DNA from: Steinernema hermaphroditum
Lineage: Eukaryota > Nematoda > Chromadorea > Rhabditida > Steinernematidae
Assembly (NCBI GenBank): GCA_030435675.1
Contig: CM059621.1
Coordinates: forward strand, 6,200,001-6,264,000
Length of the DNA stretch: 64,000 bases
Direction: 5' to 3'
How positions within the stretch are numbered: position 1 is the first letter of the stretch; each line of letters begins with the position of its first letter. Below the pieces are notes generated by a model. The model saw only the letters and a list, made by a program, of their open reading frames with translations, was not told where the DNA came from and searched no databases. Shown piece after piece: positions 33,314 to 42,741 of this stretch. Both the position numbers and the translations under genes were made by a program.

Positions 33314-33320
33314 TATAAAA
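33314..33320 (+). promoter_or_regulatory. TATA box of Gly/Tyr-rich peptide gene
   Basis: TATAAAA, 50 bp before the ATG at 33370. Confidence 0.6.
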
Positions 33321-33369
33321 GAGAAAGAGAATAGCGCACTTGAGACAAACTTCGGCTCGACCTCAAGCG

Positions 33370-33609
33370 ATGAAGACTATTCTGTGCTTCCTTCTCCTCG
33401 CTATCCTGGCTTCTTCTGTCACGGAAGCGTTCTTCGGACTCGGAGGATTGGGAGGAATCGGCGGATGTAACGGCTGTTACGGTGGCTATGGCTATGGCCA
33501 AGGATACGGATACGGTTATGGACAAACCTACGGATATGTCTATCCGAACTACGGATATCGCTATTACAACAACTATTACCACCCGTACGCCGGATATGTA
33601 AAGAAATAA
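33370..33609 (+). CDS. Gly/Tyr-rich secreted peptide
   Basis: 79-aa single-exon frame. MKTILCFLLLAILASSVTEA is a textbook signal peptide. The mature part begins FFGLGGLGGIGG, continues CNGC and then repeats of YGYG / GYGQ (GGYGYGQGYGYGYGQTYGY), ending in a Tyr/Asn-rich YRYYNNYYHPYAGY and two lysines. This composition matches nematode YGG-type peptides of the nlp/cnc antimicrobial class and also cuticle-associated Gly/Tyr proteins. It lacks the dibasic cleavage sites expected of a true neuropeptide precursor. A TATA box lies 50 bp upstream and AATAAA at 33690. It is likely induced in epidermis or expressed in secretory tissue; that is inference. Confidence 0.78.
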   Translation: MKTILCFLLLAILASSVTEAFFGLGGLGGIGGCNGCYGGYGYGQGYGYGYGQTYGYVYPNYGYRYYNNYYHPYAGYVKK

Positions 33610-35254
33610 GAGTCCGCGAACATTGCCAAGAATGGGATAAACTTCTAATAATGAATCATTTTTTGTATGTTCGTGAACTCATACAATCCAATAAACATTT
33701 AAATTTTATTGAATTATAACGATTATGACGTTGGCAACGAAGGGTAATAGCGGATGTGGGACACCCGGAACCAGCGGTCCTATCACCGCTGACATCGAAA
33801 TGCTTGACGCCAGGATTCTGTCTGTGAGTAGTCACCCTGAAGGTATCCATCGCTCTGTCTCGCCAGGGGGTCTTTCATTTGTGCCGATGGCAGTCGGTGT
33901 ATTACTATGCCTTCGCAAAACGTCGTCAAAGGCGAAATGGCGTTGATCCGAGAAGTCAAACGTTGTCTGTCGACTTTTACGGAAAGGTTTTCTCCAAATG
34001 CTTGAAAACAAGCGAAACATTTGAAAATGTTGCTATGTGATCACTGTCCATGTTCGCGCATATTTGTTTCAAAAGTATATTTTGTTCCAAACTGTTCATT
34101 TTGTGAAAGTACGTCGCCTGTGTTGTTCACCACTAAATTTCATCCAAAACATGTGATTAGTAGCTTGTGCATCACAACGCGAGATGCTGTTCTTTGTAAT
34201 ATGCGTCACAGTTCCCATTTGTAAATGTTTCGCCATTATCTACGAAACGTTACTTAGGTAAGTTCTGGTTTGATATAAGGAAAGATTGCCGAAAGATCCC
34301 AATTATGAAACAACCTAAAGTGTTCGTGTCTGGTTAATCTTCTTTATTCATCACATTGTCGTCGTCCGTGCTAACTTCACCGAAATCGTACTAAATGATC
34401 ACCACACTGAAAGAGGGTCCATCGTTTAGATGGAACATGCCTTTCGACGAGTTTACGAGTTTATTTCTCGTATCTAAGGCTTACGCCTTGCGAGACGTCA
34501 TATATATGCACAAGAAACACATTGTCACTCCGTAGTCGCCGGTCTTCTTCTGGTCTTCTGGGTCTTTCATTTGTGTCCCCAGCGATCGGTCGGGTCGTCC
34601 ACTCGCTCTCTCTCTCTGAGGCTGTCTGGGCCGAATGAGTTGAGTGAGCGGTCGTTCTCGGCCGTCGTTGTTGGTGCAATGATCGCCCTGGCTCCCAGAA
34701 GGCCTGGAACACCAGGGAGCCGTAGTTCCGCCTTTCCACGCTTCTGCGAAAGCAACTTCTCCGAGTATTCTTCGTCACAGTAATGTCTCATATTCTGTAG
34801 GACCAATTTGGATGACTTCCGTTATCTGTACAATGGATGTTGATGTCCTTTCGGAAGACAATTATCTCGCCGAAATCATTCTTTAATTGCTGTCACAAAA
34901 GTGCATGTGTACTAAAAGACCTTAGTCGACAATTATGAAGAGTTCCGAAATGGGCATTTCTTTGTAAATAGCCGCAGTGAGTGTTTGCGCGTCCAACATA
35001 TCGGTAAATAACGTAGTGAAAGTATTAGATAAGAAGGTTATGCAAAATTTAATTTAGTCTTTGAGGAAAAGTTATACTTTGTTTCCCAGTATTCGGAGCA
35101 GTACTCACAACTGGCTGTCGTTTGCAAAGTGGAGGTCGGTGACCAAAGTGAGCCCAGCATTCATTTTTTTTTGCATTTTTTGCGCAGGTCGGCTTCTGTA
35201 CCGTACATATGATACCGTTTACCGATAGCATTCTTCTTTCCAGGCAGTGGTTCG
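33610..35254. other. Intergenic; dispersed hairpin repeat copy 2
   Basis: No supported gene. The segment 34540-34790 is the best copy of the dispersed repeat (listed separately). Other frames on both strands overlap and lack domains. Confidence 0.4.
34570..34790 (-). repeat. Dispersed hairpin repeat, copy 2
   Basis: Reverse complement resembles 27760-27930. The core 34690-34721 is a hairpin with stem GGCTCCC / GGGAGCC and loop around GGCCTGGAACACC. It ends in an AGAGAGAG tract. Confidence 0.65.
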
Positions 35255-36658
35255 ATGTCGTCGACGAATGATTCGTTCATTTTTGGCGCAGAGCTCTTAG
35301 GTAGAGGACATCCTACATCGGAAGACAGATATGTTGGGACCACTATGCTTCTGGTTAGTTGCCGTCGCATGTCTTTTGCAGTATTGTTTTCAGCTTGCCT
35401 TGTCCGCGGTACTCCTAGGAATCTACAACCTCTACATCATGAAAAAGATGGATATTTTCCATAATGCTTTTGGATGGTTTTGGGCAAGCCGCACAGTGGG
35501 AGAGGTCGGATGCAACCTGGTTCATGTGCTTTACTCAGGACCGGTCACAGTTCTGTAAGAGGGCAGTACTGTTACTGTTTTTCTTATTGCTTAGGCAACC
35601 GGTCAACATCCCTCCAGCAATGGGAGTCTGGGCCTTCGAGGTTGGATATTTCTTTGCCTGCCACGCATGCGTCATGCACCAAGCGGTATCCGTCAACAGA
35701 ATGATGGCTGTGTGCTTTCCCATCAAGTACCGCCATATCTTCACTCTCAAGTTCTGCATTATCGTCATCGCCGTCCTCTGGATTGAAGTGTTCTTTGTGC
35801 TTCTGGCTTATGTAGGTAAGAATTCAGCGCATTAATCATTTGATAATAGCGTAGGCAACCGAAATGATAGAGCACTTTCACGTTTAAGTGAGCAGAAGCC
35901 GTCTAAAATATCTCACCAAAGATTTATATTCATTCATGGTAATGGCTCTCTGCTCTGACTTTTGTCGACAGGCTCTCTCTCTGTCACTGACAGAGCCCCC
36001 TAGTCAACCGTTTACAGCATTCCTTATTTAGTAATTCCTTGCAACATGGTAGGATACAGTCCGACCCTCTATGAATATGTGTTCGTCAAATGTAACGGCA
36101 GCGTTGGAAGAGGTCACTCTGTCGTCGGTACGGTAGTCAACAGGCTCTGCTTTGCCGTCTGCCTGGCGACTGTGTTCTGCGACCTTATGACGTTTTCAAA
36201 GATCCTCAAATCAAGGGTATGTTCTCTCATGAGCTCTGATCACATCACATGAGCTCTGTTGTGTCCCAATTTAGCTCGAACGGAATCAGTGTGCCACATT
36301 CAATCGCGACGTTCGATTCTTCTGTCAGGTGGGTGGGATACGAGGTGGAAGACACTTTATTAACTTGATGATAGACATCAGTGCAAAACATTACTACTCT
36401 GATAATCACTCATATAAATAATGCGTAAAGAAAGACACATCTACAAGCCATAAACATCTTCTTCTAGACTGGCTCTTATACTCTTCAATCCAGAAGTTCG
36501 AGATCGAATCTTCCAAATTGAACGTACATCACCTACTGACGCAAAAGCTCGACGCCCTTCTTTGATTTCTTCAAAGATCGCACATCTTCCAGCAGCTACG
36601 AACACGATGCTCCCAAAGTCGACAAGCCTACCACCCATACCGACTACACGATATTGAA
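35255..36658 (+). pseudogene. srx-type 7TM chemoreceptor, damaged
   Basis: Exons 35255-35353, 35382-35554, 35595-35815, 36032-36216 and 36275-36328 join in frame and give TM1 to TM5 of a class X receptor. Marks are FHNAFGWFWASRTVG (TM2), SGPVTVLQPVN, HQAVSVNRMMAVCFPIKYRH after TM3, VIPCNMVGYSPTLYEYVF, and NRDVRFFCQ before TM6. A further plus-strand segment, 36468-36658, reads LALILFNPEVRDRIF and a Ser/Pro tail, a typical receptor C-terminus, but it is out of phase with exon 5. The 139 bp between them cannot encode TM6 and most of TM7. The gene therefore seems to have lost that exon. The first intron would be just 28 bp, another possible lesion. A truncated but expressed receptor is possible. 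Confidence 0.7.
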
Positions 36659-37065
36659 TTTCACTTGTTTTCCTTTGTCTTAGCTACGCATTTATGAAGA
36701 TGTGAAATGATGTGAGGTCTCACTGGTGTCACGGCGGCAACGCTCTGAGGACACCTCCCGAAAACTCAATTTTCAGATCAAAGGCATCTCTCCGAAGGAA
36801 ATGCGATTTCCGGAGCTGCAGGTGTGCGAAATGCCTAGAAAAGATAACGTCTTTCGCCATTTTTCATGACCGATCGGCTCGTCATCAATGTCATGCCAGG
36901 AGTGAAGCCGGCAGTAAGAAACATCCTCTGTTTTTGTTTGTGATTTGGTACTGCCTTCGACTCCTTCGATTCCTATTGCCTCATGTGTGCTGATCTTCAA
37001 CAATTTTTCTTCGGTTTCTATCACCTAAGCTTCATCGAAACATTTGATAACATGTTCTGCCTTGT
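36659..37065. other. Spacer with short coding-like fragments
   Basis: An acceptor-like TTTTCAG at 36774 is followed by IKGISPKEMRFPELQ, ending at a GTGTGC donor-like site, and near 36870 by MTDRLVINVMPGVKPAVRN. Neither could be tied to a gene; they may be relics. Confidence 0.25.
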
Positions 37066-38010
37066 GTGCGTCTGCAAACATTTGCCACCCCTCTTACGAA
37101 GATAGCCTGCAAAAGCCGTAACCTAACTTTGAGCAAAACACTTCCGTTCAAGGTGTTCTTAGTTGCTCTCTTAACGCATCACATTGTGACTTTTGTGAGA
37201 ATCTGCATCAGATCACAACACTGTCGCACTGCAACGATTCTAACTGCAGATAAATATTTGGGGATCAGATCCGATCGACAAGAAATGGTCTACCTTCCGC
37301 ATGCCTTCTACGACGATGTACTCGGTCAATTGGAGAACGAAGACGTCGGACCAGTACAGGAATTGACCGGCGCTATCGGACGAGTTGCGGGGGATCACCG
37401 CAGCAAGAGACGTGAACTGAGGCTCTGGGTGGCTTCTAGCATCAAGACAAAGCTTTGTGGCATTCGGCTAACGAGAATAGAGCGAGAAGTTCCGACAACA
37501 ACGCCTGTTCAATTCAGCAATTTAAACTCCAAGTACGACAGAACCGATCAGGAACGTTCACATCAGTGGAAACTTTTAATTACTGAGAAGAATGCGAAGA
37601 GTTTGTAAGAAAGCAGCTGAAATCGGTTCATCTCGAGCGACTGTGGTTGTCCGGCGAATCCTGACCTGCGGACTTCCAGAGTTTAGTCGCCTCTTTGACT
37701 GAAAACCACAAACTCCGTAGTCTACCTTGTTATTACAAGGACATAAAGCTCGGCTACGAAACCTAAGCGTCTTTAACGAAACGGTAGGCAAATGGCCAGT
37801 TGAAAAGGCTTGCGGTTCAAACAAACGGTTCATTCGAGATCAGCCATATTCTGACATTCCTAAAGGACTTGTTTGGGGATGTTCAACGGAAGATTCGATT
37901 TCATTCAGTTTGCCAGAAAGACGCACTTTGAACATCTTTGGTGATTTGACACCTTGTTTCGCTTTCGGCTAAACTTCATTGATATGTTCGTGCGCCGTGC
38001 AATAAAATAA
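37066..38010 (+). pseudogene. Decayed nematode family gene, copy 2
   Basis: Paralogue of 160-1090. The first 180 codons are open and contain HIVTFVRICIRSQHCRTATI, PHAFYDDVLGQLENEDVGPV, AIGRVAGDHRSKRRELRLWV and KTKLCGIRLTRIEREVP. Beyond about 37510 the homologous reading changes frame because about 150 bp present in copy 1 are missing. In the homologous frame, stops then occur at the positions of a glycine (before EECEEFV) and a tryptophan (after LWLSGES). The 3' end, including GCCGTGCAATAAAAT near 38000, matches copy 1. No domain is confidently recognised. The longer open 5' part shows the family had a basic, Leu/Val-rich fold of at least 250 residues. Confidence 0.65.
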
Positions 38011-40494
38011 AAGCCACCAGCAACTACAGGGTGCATAACAAACTAAATAAGTTGCACATATCTGTTCGTGGAATCTAATCTAAGAATTATGATAAAATGC
38101 GTCTTTAAGAAAGAAACTTTGAATGTTTTTTCGACACGTCCATCCAACACGACTGTCCCTTAGAGAATGTTACTGTTTGCCAATGTTCAACAAACGATCA
38201 TCCACTCGAGCATCAATGCTTAAGAATCATATCCCGGAAGCCGTTCCGTGCCGCCCGTTAAGACCCATCAAGAATCCGCGAATGCGCATTTCCAATGGCC
38301 CATTCCCCATTTTGTAAGGGCGAAACGACGACGCGCCGATTATCGTACGACGCGTCGTCGTTTGCTGCCGTGCTTAAGGTGCGAACACCGTTGTTCTCCC
38401 TTCTCGCCTCTCCTTCTTCTGCGGCCCTGATAGCGTCCGGACGGGCGAAGAAGCGCCGCGAAAGGATTAGCGCGTCGCCGCCGTCGGTACACAAACCGTT
38501 TTCGGCGGTTGGCGTCCGCTTTGTCGCCTCGACAGCGCTATTAGGTGCCTCGCCTCGACGCTTCCTAAGGCGATTAACGGTGCGAAGAAGGAGCACGTCA
38601 AGCAGGAAGGCAAACGCAGAGGGCGAAGCCGCTGGCCATGAGTGATAAGCGTCGTGGCTACCTAAGCCTCTAAGGAAGGCTGCTTGCCTTCTTAGGCAGT
38701 GAGTCAATACGGCATCTCACGGACCCTGGGCAAACAGATCATGAATCATTTGCATACGGGCAGTAAACGGTGCTAACTGGTCCTCTTTTCGTTTTGGAAA
38801 TGGAAAGAAGCACAGAGAGCATGCAGCGGAGACTGGTTCCATGGTGAACGACGCGAAGAGCCCGTCCATGGACTGGGGTTACTGTAGAGGGATGGGACAC
38901 TAAAGTGAGGGGGTGTAAGATCGCTGAAATTCCCTACTGATCAGCTGCAGCGCAGCTACAAAATACAGGAAGAAGCGGCACACACTGGACTGCACGACGT
39001 GACAAGCCCAGAGAATTCAAAGAGTGAGGCGATAAGAAGTTGATAGCTCCGAAGAAATTCGTCAGTGGCCAAGTTAAAAAAAGCGATAATGCAGCAGTCA
39101 ATGGATCACTCTTTCGTCAACATGAGAGGTGAAAAAGTAGTACTGTAATATTCGAAAGCGATAGATAATTTTCGAGTCTTTGGTGAAATGCATTTCTAAA
39201 AATCCATTTCCCGATAAGCACAGTATAAGTGGTTGAAACGAGGCTGAAACAGATGGTCACTTCCAAATGGTTTCTGTCCACAACCACTTCCTAAATCATT
39301 TAATTCACTTCTTAATATCTAATTCGAACTTCTTGTGAGACGTTGATGGGCGTACTCATAAGAGACGTCCTCAACAAATAACAGCGTGAAGGATACATAT
39401 GAATGGAGATTAGAATTCTCGGCATTATGCAGCAACTCATTAGACAGAACTTTTGTAATAGATGTTTTCGAACGGCCGTCAGCGTTGTTTTTGACGAAAG
39501 TGGTTATCGCATGTGATTAATTGATTTCGGCTTAGAAGGTAGGACTACCTGTCGCCATCGTCATTTTGAAGCACAGAAGCGAAAAAGGAGCCATTCTTTT
39601 CATGACTTTTGTTTAGCAAAGCAAAGCCGGATACATATGAAATCACTGATGGCGTTTCGTAACTGATTCAGCGGTGTTTCATCGATTGTGAAATCCTGCT
39701 TTTTACTGTAATACAAGATATCTTCCCGACAACAGTTCATACTTTCAAAGATCGTCTACCGTACGTTGAAAGCGTTATTTTCGGCAACTAAAGTGCTGAG
39801 AAAGGTTATGTCAATGGCAAAGAAGCTCACCTCCGGGGCGACGTCCTAAAAGTGAACTTCAGCCGATTTCCCACAAATGCAAAAAGTAAATATTTTTAAG
39901 GAAATAAGAGGAAACAATCCTCCATAATTCTTGTAATATTCGGATAAGCGTTACAGATGATAGGGTAACCATAAATCTCCTAATTGCTGGTCAAACAAAC
40001 ATGTAAAAAAAGTAATTTTGTTTAAAGGCGGCAGTTACAGTAAGACGTTTACTGTATACTTTTGAAAAGGTTTAATAAAACTTAGTTCTTGAACATAATA
40101 AACGAGGGGTACGCTCATTCTCAAAGGCGGTTAGTAACAATCTACGAATATACAGTGCTTTTAAAAAGTGGTTCTGTAAAGCTAATCTGAGAACTTAGCT
40201 CGATGTCATAATCTTAGAGCAGCCCTACCTCTTCGGCCTTTCATTCAGGAGTGTTTACCTCGTTTACACTTCCCGCACGCGCTGATCCCCTCTTGAACGG
40301 ATTAGTCGATGAGTGATCTCGCGCATAGGTAACTTTACAACAGGTCAAACCTGTGTGACCATGATAGTACTATAGACAAAGCCAGCGCTTCTGATACTAC
40401 TTTACTTAAAACAGATCACTCGTATCGCATTGTACAACCACTTAGAGAAATATACACGATTCAAATAAAACCTCAAAACTCTTGATTTGCACCT
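38011..40494. other. Intergenic with GC-rich patch
   Basis: A GC-rich block at about 38320-38700 keeps long open frames on both strands (up to 150 codons), which is expected from composition alone. It contains a 13-bp perfect hairpin stem at 38323-38363. From 38.7 to 40.5 kb the DNA is AT-rich and no exon is seen. This lies 3' of the odd-A gene. Confidence 0.45.
38323..38363. repeat. Perfect 13-bp hairpin
   Basis: AAACGACGACGCG at 38323-38335 pairs with CGCGTCGTCGTTT at 38351-38363 around a 15-nt loop. Confidence 0.75.
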
Positions 40495-41647
40495 TCACTG
40501 GAGGGAAGAAGAAGAGGAGACGTCGGAGCTCGACGGACTCGAGAGACCGGAGATGTCGAGAGAGGGAGACGTCTGAAATAGTGAGAATTACGGTAATGAA
40601 AAGTGTGAAGGAGCGCTCACCATAAGTGGAGAGATGTTGTGTGAACTCCTGTGCACTTGGAGGGTCCGCGACTGACAGAAGCCTCGGTTGCAGATGTCGC
40701 AGACGAAGGGCTTCACAGGAGCGTGAGTGTACTTGTGGTCGCGGAGATGGTCCTGTCGACGGAAGCGCTTTCCACAGATGTCACAAGGAAAGGGACGTTC
40801 GTTGGTGTGCGTCCGTTCATGGATCTGGAGGTTGTAGGACTTGGAGAACTCGCGCTGGCAGAAACTGCAGATGAAGCGTCGCTTTGTCCGCGTTGTCCTT
40901 CGCATCTTGGGGGTGGAAGAGAGGAGGGAGGAGGTGCAAGGAGACGGCCGTGCGCAGGCTTGTTCCTGGATGCTGTCAGCAAGACGCGAGAAGTCGAACT
41001 TCGGAGTGGCCGCTTGTGCCAGTTGCATCTTCTGAAACACTTTGGATGAGTCTATTCTAGAGCAAATTTATTGTTATGAGGCCAGGGCGTCCTCTCGGTG
41101 TTGGCCATCTTTTTCTTGCTCTTAGCAAATATTGAATCGCTAACCGTAGTTTTAGACGAAAGCCCCTAGGGACGTGAGGAGAAAGTGCCGAGTCGTGCGT
41201 GCGCCGAGGCTTATCATGCAACACTACGTTCGCTAAGCTACCGTAATGGCATGCGACCATCATGTTTGCGTCCTTATCACGAATGGATTTTGTTCTTTGT
41301 TACATGCCAACGCCGATCGCTTCCGGTCGGTGTTTGGATTTTGTTCTCTACAGTAAACTTGACCGGCGAAGCAATTTCTACAGATTCTGTGTTTATTTTG
41401 GCTTATTTTTGAAGCTTATCTTTTTGACATTTGACATCAAGGGGACATCACGGCAAAACCCGACGGTATAGGTAAATTTTTTTGGGTATTCAGCTGCTTA
41501 AGAACTAACCTGAATTTGGAGGCGCATCACGCACTCCAGAACATTTTTGTTGAACTGCAGCTGCGAGGGAAAGATCGAAGGCGTCGGGGGAGAGGCCTGA
41601 GGCAGGGGCCAGATCATCGGAAGGCCAGTGAAGGGGTTGATCCACAT
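40495..41647 (-). CDS. odd-skipped-family C2H2 zinc-finger protein A
   Basis: Exons 41510-41647, 40621-41031 and 40495-40572 join in frame to 208 aa. Three C2H2 fingers of the Odd type stand in tandem: [42 protein letters not shown] (the first two linked by TNERPF) and [36 protein letters not shown] and FCQSRTL are diagnostic of odd-skipped/OSR transcription factors, which in nematodes act in gut and embryonic patterning. The N-terminal exon is Pro-rich ([17 protein letters not shown]) and aligns with exon 2 of odd-B; a short FDF motif (KFDFSRLAD) matches TFDFKSIGK there. The C-terminus is Ser-rich. Open frame continues upstream of ATG 41647 (IPYPFTTHVA), so an additional 5' exon is possible. 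Paralogue B lies head to head 12 kb away. Confidence 0.92.
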
Positions 41648-42035
41648 GGCGACGTGTGTCGTGAAGGGGTACGGTATCGAAGTGTCTTCGCTCGCGCCAC
41701 CGGGGAGTGTGCCACTAGAACCACCGGTCGGCAGTCAATGACTGTAGACGGAGAGCCGCCGCAGCGAGTGGTGGCTTATTGGAGGGCGGCCCGCCCGCCC
41801 CTTTCGGTGACTGCTCACTCCCTAACGGGCGCTCTCGCAAGCCGCCGGCGACCTCCGATCGGTAACACTTGAGTGGCGGCGATCATCCAGCGCCTCATTG
41901 CATAAACAATCGCCGCAGGGAGGAGATGCCGAAAGCGGATATAATGAGATAACAATGATCCTAGAAGTGGGGCGGCGAACAAAGGACGAGACTTCGGATG
42001 TGTTGGACGTGCACGTCAGGATGTTTGCTCTGCAG
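41648..42035. promoter_or_regulatory. odd-A upstream region
   Basis: GC-rich 5' flank between the odd-A start and the 706-bp repeated block. It contains TACGGTA at 41670. An unrecognised 5' exon may lie here. No TATA box recognised. Confidence 0.4.
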
Positions 42036-42741
42036 ATTTTGCAATTCTTCCCGATTTGGAGGCGAGAAACGAGAAGAAACGAGAGCTGTTTGCCGTTGAC
42101 TGTCGGCAAACATCGCGAAAACCGAAAGTAGCACCACAATTCGGAAATCGCGGTTTCTGTTTTTGGGGACCGGGTTATGGTAGCTTATTGACCACTGCAA
42201 TTTCCGACCTGTCTCCCTTTACAGGCAGATGAGTAATCTCCGTAAACGAATCGTAAAGATCTTCGCGTCGAGACCATAAACTTCTCAGGATCGTCTGCAC
42301 CATGGCACGTTTTGTCCCTTCCCCCATAGAAACGTTTCCGCCAGTATTCAGTAGAAACGGCGCCATTCATCGCATGCAAATGACTCAACTTTTTTGTCCC
42401 CCCATCCTGTCTCCCGTTCTTTGTCCGCCAGCTCCTCTTCTCGGGTTACGGTAGTCGGCGGCGGCATTAATAAACAACTGAGTGGCGCCGCAGGAAACAA
42501 CTGTTTTGGATTCGGTGACAAAGGCACTCGGAAGACGTTCTGTTTATGGTCGGCGCCGCTCAAAGGCGCCTTCGAGGTTCGGCTTGATCGCGGCGGGAGA
42601 TGTTTGCGGAGGATTTGGACGAAGTGCGCGAGATTAGCGCGTGACAATACGGTCGCCGAAAGCGGAGAGGAGACGACCGTAACCCTTTGATGGCACTGCC
42701 GAAGCATGATCCTTCCGGAGTGTGTCACTTTAGGGTCAACG
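42036..42741 (-). repeat. 706-bp block, copy 1 (inverted relative to copy 2)
   Basis: The reverse complement of this segment matches 47278-47982 almost base for base, with few indels. Landmarks in minus orientation are CGTTGACCCTAA at the start, CACTCCGGA, ATTGTCACGCGCTAATCTCG, CCGCCGCGATCAAGCCGAAC, GGGTTACGGT, TTTGCCGACAGTCAACGGCA and GAATTGCAAAAT at the end. Open frames of 126 and 67 codons exist but one strand is no better than the other. It is neither flanked by terminal inverted repeats nor by an obvious target duplication. It lies 390 bp upstream of the odd-A start. Confidence 0.9.

Noticed and set aside
38258..38707. Overlapping 149- and 116-codon frames as genes
   Set aside because: GC-rich DNA with few stop triplets on both strands; no splice sites, domains or initiation context support coding.
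42348..42728. 126-codon frame in the 706-bp block, also present in copies 2 and 3, as a conserved protein gene
   Set aside because: An open frame of about 98-109 codons exists on the opposite strand of the same DNA in every copy, indels between copies do not respect codons (copy 3 lacks 14 bp), and no domain is seen. DNA-level repetition explains the similarity.
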